Source: Prevotella sp. (lineage in GTDB: Bacteria > Bacteroidota > Bacteroidia > Bacteroidales > Bacteroidaceae). Taken from it: a stretch of DNA of 55,384 nucleotides. The notes under the pieces were generated by a model. That model searched no databases and was not told the DNA's origin. It saw only the letters and a list, made by a program, of their open reading frames with translations. Positions within the stretch are counted from its first letter, which is position 1, and each line of letters opens with the position of its first letter. The stretch covers positions 1 through 55,384 of the forward strand of contig JALFCW010000014.1 of assembly GCA_022771625.1 (NCBI GenBank), in the 5' to 3' direction. Below, piece after piece: positions 52,415 through 55,384 of the stretch. The position numbers and the translations under genes were made by a program.

Positions 52415-54315
52415 CTGAAGATTTTAAGGAGATACTGCGGAAATATTGGGGCTACCAGGATTTCCGCAGTATTCAATTGGAGATAATAAATAGCATTGCC
52501 GAAGGAAAAGACACCCTCGGCCTTATGCCAACAGGAGGCGGAAAGTCGATCACATTCCAGGTGCCGGCTCTCGCCATGGATGGTGTGTGCCTCGTCATCA
52601 CACCTCTTATCGCACTTATGAAAGACCAGGTGGCCAACCTGAAAAAGCGCCACATCAAGGCGGCTGCCATATATTCTGGTTTGTCGAGAGAACAAATCAT
52701 CAGCACTCTCGAAAACTGTATCTTCGGAGCGGTTAAGATTCTATATATCTCGCCCGAAAGATTATCGTCGAATCTCTTTCTCACCAAACTACGTCATATC
52801 AACGTCAGCTTTATCACTGTTGACGAGGCGCATTGTATCACGCAGTGGGGATATGACTTCCGACCGTCCTACCTTAAGATTGCGGATATAAGGGATATGC
52901 TCCCAGGTAAACCGATACTTGCGCTAACGGCTACAGCCACACCAGATGTTGTCGATGACATACAGGACAAACTGCATTTTAGGGCAAAAAACGTGTTCAG
53001 CATGAGTTTTGAGCGCACAAATCTCGCTTATATCGTTAGGAGCGCCGAAAACAAGTCGGAAGAGATAATCCATATACTCAATAAAATAGACGGTTGTGCC
53101 ATCATCTATGTGCGTAACAGAAAGGAAACCAAGGAATTGGCGGAGTTTCTATGCCAAAATAACATTAGTGCAACCTACTATCATGCCGGTCTTGCAGATA
53201 GTATCAGGGATGAAAGGCAGCGCGACTGGCAGATGGACAAGACAAGGGTTATGGTGGCTACCAACGCATTTGGAATGGGTATCGACAAACCCGACGTGCG
53301 GGTAGTCATACACATTGAGGCTCCCGACTGTATTGAATCCTATTTCCAGGAAGCCGGTCGTGCAGGTCGCGACGGCAAGATGGCTTATGCCATACTACTC
53401 AGTAATCGCGGTGATATATTACGCTTGAAAAAAAGAGCTGTTGCCGACTTCCCCGAAAAAGATTATATCCGTAAGGTGTATGAACATATTGCATGCTTCT
53501 TCCAGATAGCCGTCGGTTCGGGCTATGGCATGTCCTTCAAGTTTAATATCCAGAAATTCTGCCGCAACTTCAAGCATTATCCCACACAGGTAGAGGCAGC
53601 GTTGAGAATACTCGAACAAGCTGGCTATATCGAATACAATAATAATGACGACGCCAAGTCGAGGGTGATGTTCATACTCCAACGCGACGAACTCTATCGC
53701 TTGCGAAATAACTCACAGATAGAGGACACTGTAATAGAAACTTTACTCCGCAAATACAATGGCCTCTTCGTGGATTATGGGATGATCGACGAGGAATACA
53801 TCGCCCATATTATAGGATGCGAGGAAACAGAAGTGCACGAGTGCCTGAAACTCCTCGGCAGAAAGCAAATAATTAGCTATATACCGCCACGTGACGAACC
53901 GCTGATAAGATACCTTCAGTCGCGCGAGATGACCAATCGCGTCTCTATACCTTATTATATATATGAAGAAAGACTGGAGAAATCCAAAGAGCGCACCGAG
54001 GCAATGATCTCCTACATGACTTGCGAGTCGGAATGTAGGAGTGTGATGCTATTGAATTACTTCGGAGAGAAAAAAGTGAAGGATTGTGGGATGTGCGACG
54101 TGTGCTCTTCTAAGAATAACGATGAAGATGACACTGATTATGCCATAAGGCGGATTATGGAGTATCTGTCCGACGGTACAGCGAGGAGCTACAAGGAATT
54201 GCGCGATTTCGACCATCAGATAGAAACAAGTGTACTCGCCGATGCTCTCGATTACCTGTTGTCGGAGGAGAAAGTAACCACCGATGGTATAACAATCACA
54301 ATAAAAAACGCATAA
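52408..54315 (+). CDS. recQ: ATP-dependent DNA helicase RecQ
   Basis: 3'-5' helicase for recombination and fork repair. 635 aa: motif 0 and I at GYQDFRSIQLEII and MPTGGGKS, motif II DEAH in TVDEAHCITQWGYDFR, motif III ALTATATPDV, motif VI QEAGRAGRDG; the RecQ-C zinc site CESECRS...CGMCDVC and a winged helix follow. No HRDC domain is evident; the last 50 residues are a short helical domain. No ATG lies near the expected start, so TTG at 52408 is taken, which makes the N-terminus come from the repeat array. Confidence 0.93.
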   Translation: MRTEDFKEILRKYWGYQDFRSIQLEIINSIAEGKDTLGLMPTGGGKSITFQVPALAMDGVCLVITPLIALMKDQVANLKKRHIKAAAIYSGLSREQIISTLENCIFGAVKILYISPERLSSNLFLTKLRHINVSFITVDEAHCITQWGYDFRPSYLKIADIRDMLPGKPILALTATATPDVVDDIQDKLHFRAKNVFSMSFERTNLAYIVRSAENKSEEIIHILNKIDGCAIIYVRNRKETKELAEFLCQNNISATYYHAGLADSIRDERQRDWQMDKTRVMVATNAFGMGIDKPDVRVVIHIEAPDCIESYFQEAGRAGRDGKMAYAILLSNRGDILRLKKRAVADFPEKDYIRKVYEHIACFFQIAVGSGYGMSFKFNIQKFCRNFKHYPTQVEAALRILEQAGYIEYNNNDDAKSRVMFILQRDELYRLRNNSQIEDTVIETLLRKYNGLFVDYGMIDEEYIAHIIGCEETEVHECLKLLGRKQIISYIPPRDEPLIRYLQSREMTNRVSIPYYIYEERLEKSKERTEAMISYMTCESECRSVMLLNYFGEKKVKDCGMCDVCSSKNNDEDDTDYAIRRIMEYLSDGTARSYKELRDFDHQIETSVLADALDYLLSEEKVTTDGITITIKNA

Positions 54316-54390
54316 ATATTCGTAAAATACTCATTTTTCTTGATATAAATGACAAAAAGTAAGTTTTTTGCTATTTTTTTGGATAAAATG

Positions 54391-54421
54391 TTTGCTAATT
54401 CCAATTTTTTATGTAACTTTG
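54391..54421 (+). promoter_or_regulatory. Promoter of gdhA
   Basis: TTTG at 54391-54394, a 19-nt spacer and TAACTTTG at 54414-54421 match the -33/-7 consensus. The leader before the ATG at 54489 is about 60 nt; I see no riboswitch in it. Confidence 0.8.
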
Positions 54422-54488
54422 CAGTCGAAAATAAGAAACAGAAAGAAAAAAGACAAACATATATTTTAAACAACTAAAAATAGAAATT

Positions 54489-55384
54489 ATGATTGCAGCA
54501 CAAATTGTAGAGGATCTTAAGAGAAGATTCCCCAATGAGCCTGAGTATATCCAGGCAGTTAGTCAGGTTCTCCCCACAATTGAGGAGGAGTATAACAAGC
54601 ACCCCGAGTTTGAGAAGTCAAACTTGGTAGAGCGTCTGTGCATTCCAGACCGCGTGATTGAATTCAGAGTAACATGGGTTGACGACCAGGGTAAGGTGCA
54701 GACCAATATGGGTTATCGCATCCAGCACAACAATGTGATTGGTCCGTACAAGGGTGGTATCCGTTTCCACAAGTCTGTTAACCTCGGAATCCTTAAGTTC
54801 CTTGCATTCGAGCAGACATTCAAGAATTCTCTTACCACATTGCCAATGGGTGGCGCAAAGGGTGGTTCCGATTTCTCTCCCCGTGGCAAGAGCGAGGGCG
54901 AAGTAATGCGCTTCTGCCAGGCTTTCATGACTGAGCTCTATCGTCATATCGGTCCCGACGAGGATGTTCCTGCAGGTGACATCGGTGTAGGCGGACGCGA
55001 GGTTGGCTATATGTTCGGTATGTATAAGAAGCTCACTCACGAGTGGAGCGGTGTTCTCACCGGCAAGGGTCGCGAGTTTGGTGGTTCACTCATCCGTCCT
55101 GAGGCAACCGGTTACGGTACAGTATATTTCCTCCTTTCAATGCTTGAGACACGCGGCATCAGCCTCGAAGGCAAGAAGGTGCTCATCTCTGGTTCGGGTA
55201 ATGTTGCCCAGTATGCCACTGAGAAGTGCATCCAGCTTGGTGCCAAGGTTCTCACCCTCTCCGACTCTGACGGTTACATCTACGATCCCGATGGTATCGA
55301 CCGTGCAAAGCTCGACTATGTAATGGAGCTGAAGAACGTTGAGCGTGGACGTATCAAGGAATATGCCGAGGAATATCCCAACGC
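54489..55384 (+). CDS. gdhA: NADP-type glutamate dehydrogenase, 5' part (runs off the window)
   Basis: Assimilates ammonia by making glutamate from 2-oxoglutarate. About 298 codons are present of an expected 445. The start is the ATG at 54489 (MIAAQIVEDLKRRFPNEPEY). The substrate lysines are in GPYKGGIRFHKSVN and LPMGGAKGGSDFSPRGKS, the catalytic Asp in PAGDIGVGGREVGYM, and the dinucleotide fold starts LISGSGNVAQYA. This is the hexameric 50-kDa GdhA type, which in most relatives is NADP(H)-dependent. Confidence 0.94.
   Translation, partial: MIAAQIVEDLKRRFPNEPEYIQAVSQVLPTIEEEYNKHPEFEKSNLVERLCIPDRVIEFRVTWVDDQGKVQTNMGYRIQHNNVIGPYKGGIRFHKSVNLGILKFLAFEQTFKNSLTTLPMGGAKGGSDFSPRGKSEGEVMRFCQAFMTELYRHIGPDEDVPAGDIGVGGREVGYMFGMYKKLTHEWSGVLTGKGREFGGSLIRPEATGYGTVYFLLSMLETRGISLEGKKVLISGSGNVAQYATEKCIQLGAKVLTLSDSDGYIYDPDGIDRAKLDYVMELKNVERGRIKEYAEEYPN

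Overview
The window looks like a chromosomal segment of a Bacteroidales bacterium, most likely Prevotella or a close relative. This rests on -33/-7 promoters of the Bacteroidetes type (TTTG, about 20 nt, TAnnTTTG) before many genes, few Shine-Dalgarno sequences, an HU-CCDC81/SPOR protein, class III fructose-bisphosphatase, DUF4422 and Stealth proteins, and several AAA-ATPase_like/PD-(D/E)XK genes. The genus is an inference from gene content; no rRNA is present.

Region 1 (1-5.0 kb): the 3' end of a tRNA-Ser, two identical tRNA-Glu(CTC) genes and a strong terminator; then a leftward group rfbC-ugd-lipoprotein (nucleotide-sugar precursors), and a rightward HU/SPOR membrane protein with a zinc-ribbon/FHA protein. 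Region 2 (5.0-18.7 kb) is a long rightward run of mostly metabolic genes with tiny gaps or overlaps: purU, hisH, a fused hisA-hisF, hisIE, ftsE, lysC, lysA, two glycosyltransferase-like genes, fbp and the cobalamin nucleotide-loop genes cobU-cobT-cobS. A leftward SASA-type esterase lipoprotein follows.

Region 3 (20.2-45.6 kb) is a surface-polysaccharide locus. It encodes about ten intact glycosyltransferases (GT2, GT4, GT8, GT14, a GT23/NodZ-like one), UDP-galactopyranose mutase, DUF4422, Stealth phosphotransferase, an acyltransferase, a polytopic membrane protein and an ABC-2 exporter pair (Wzm/Wzt). This points to an ABC-transporter-exported O-antigen or capsule. The locus is mosaic. Four AAA-ATPase_like/PD-(D/E)XK genes (three whole, one 3' half) are scattered in it. 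A 214-bp direct repeat brackets 2.6 kb and carries the start of a broken DPM1-type glycosyltransferase. A 380-bp insertion between the ATPase gene and wzt has duplicated the first codons of wzt. Short tandem repeats of one 8-bp family occur at three sites.

Region 4 (45.7-55.4 kb) is housekeeping again: trmD, a repeat-rich intergenic region with two copies of a 135-bp hairpin sequence, a patatin-like phospholipase, pepP, a secreted C1B peptidase, recJ, recQ and the 5' part of gdhA. Heptad repeats (TTGAARR) supply the 3' ends of recJ and of the patatin gene, and apparently the start of recQ.

The observations most worth following are the repeated nuclease-ATPase genes and recombination scars in the polysaccharide locus, the small ORF inserted at the wzt start, the HisA-HisF fusion, and the apparently leaderless trmD and HU/SPOR genes.
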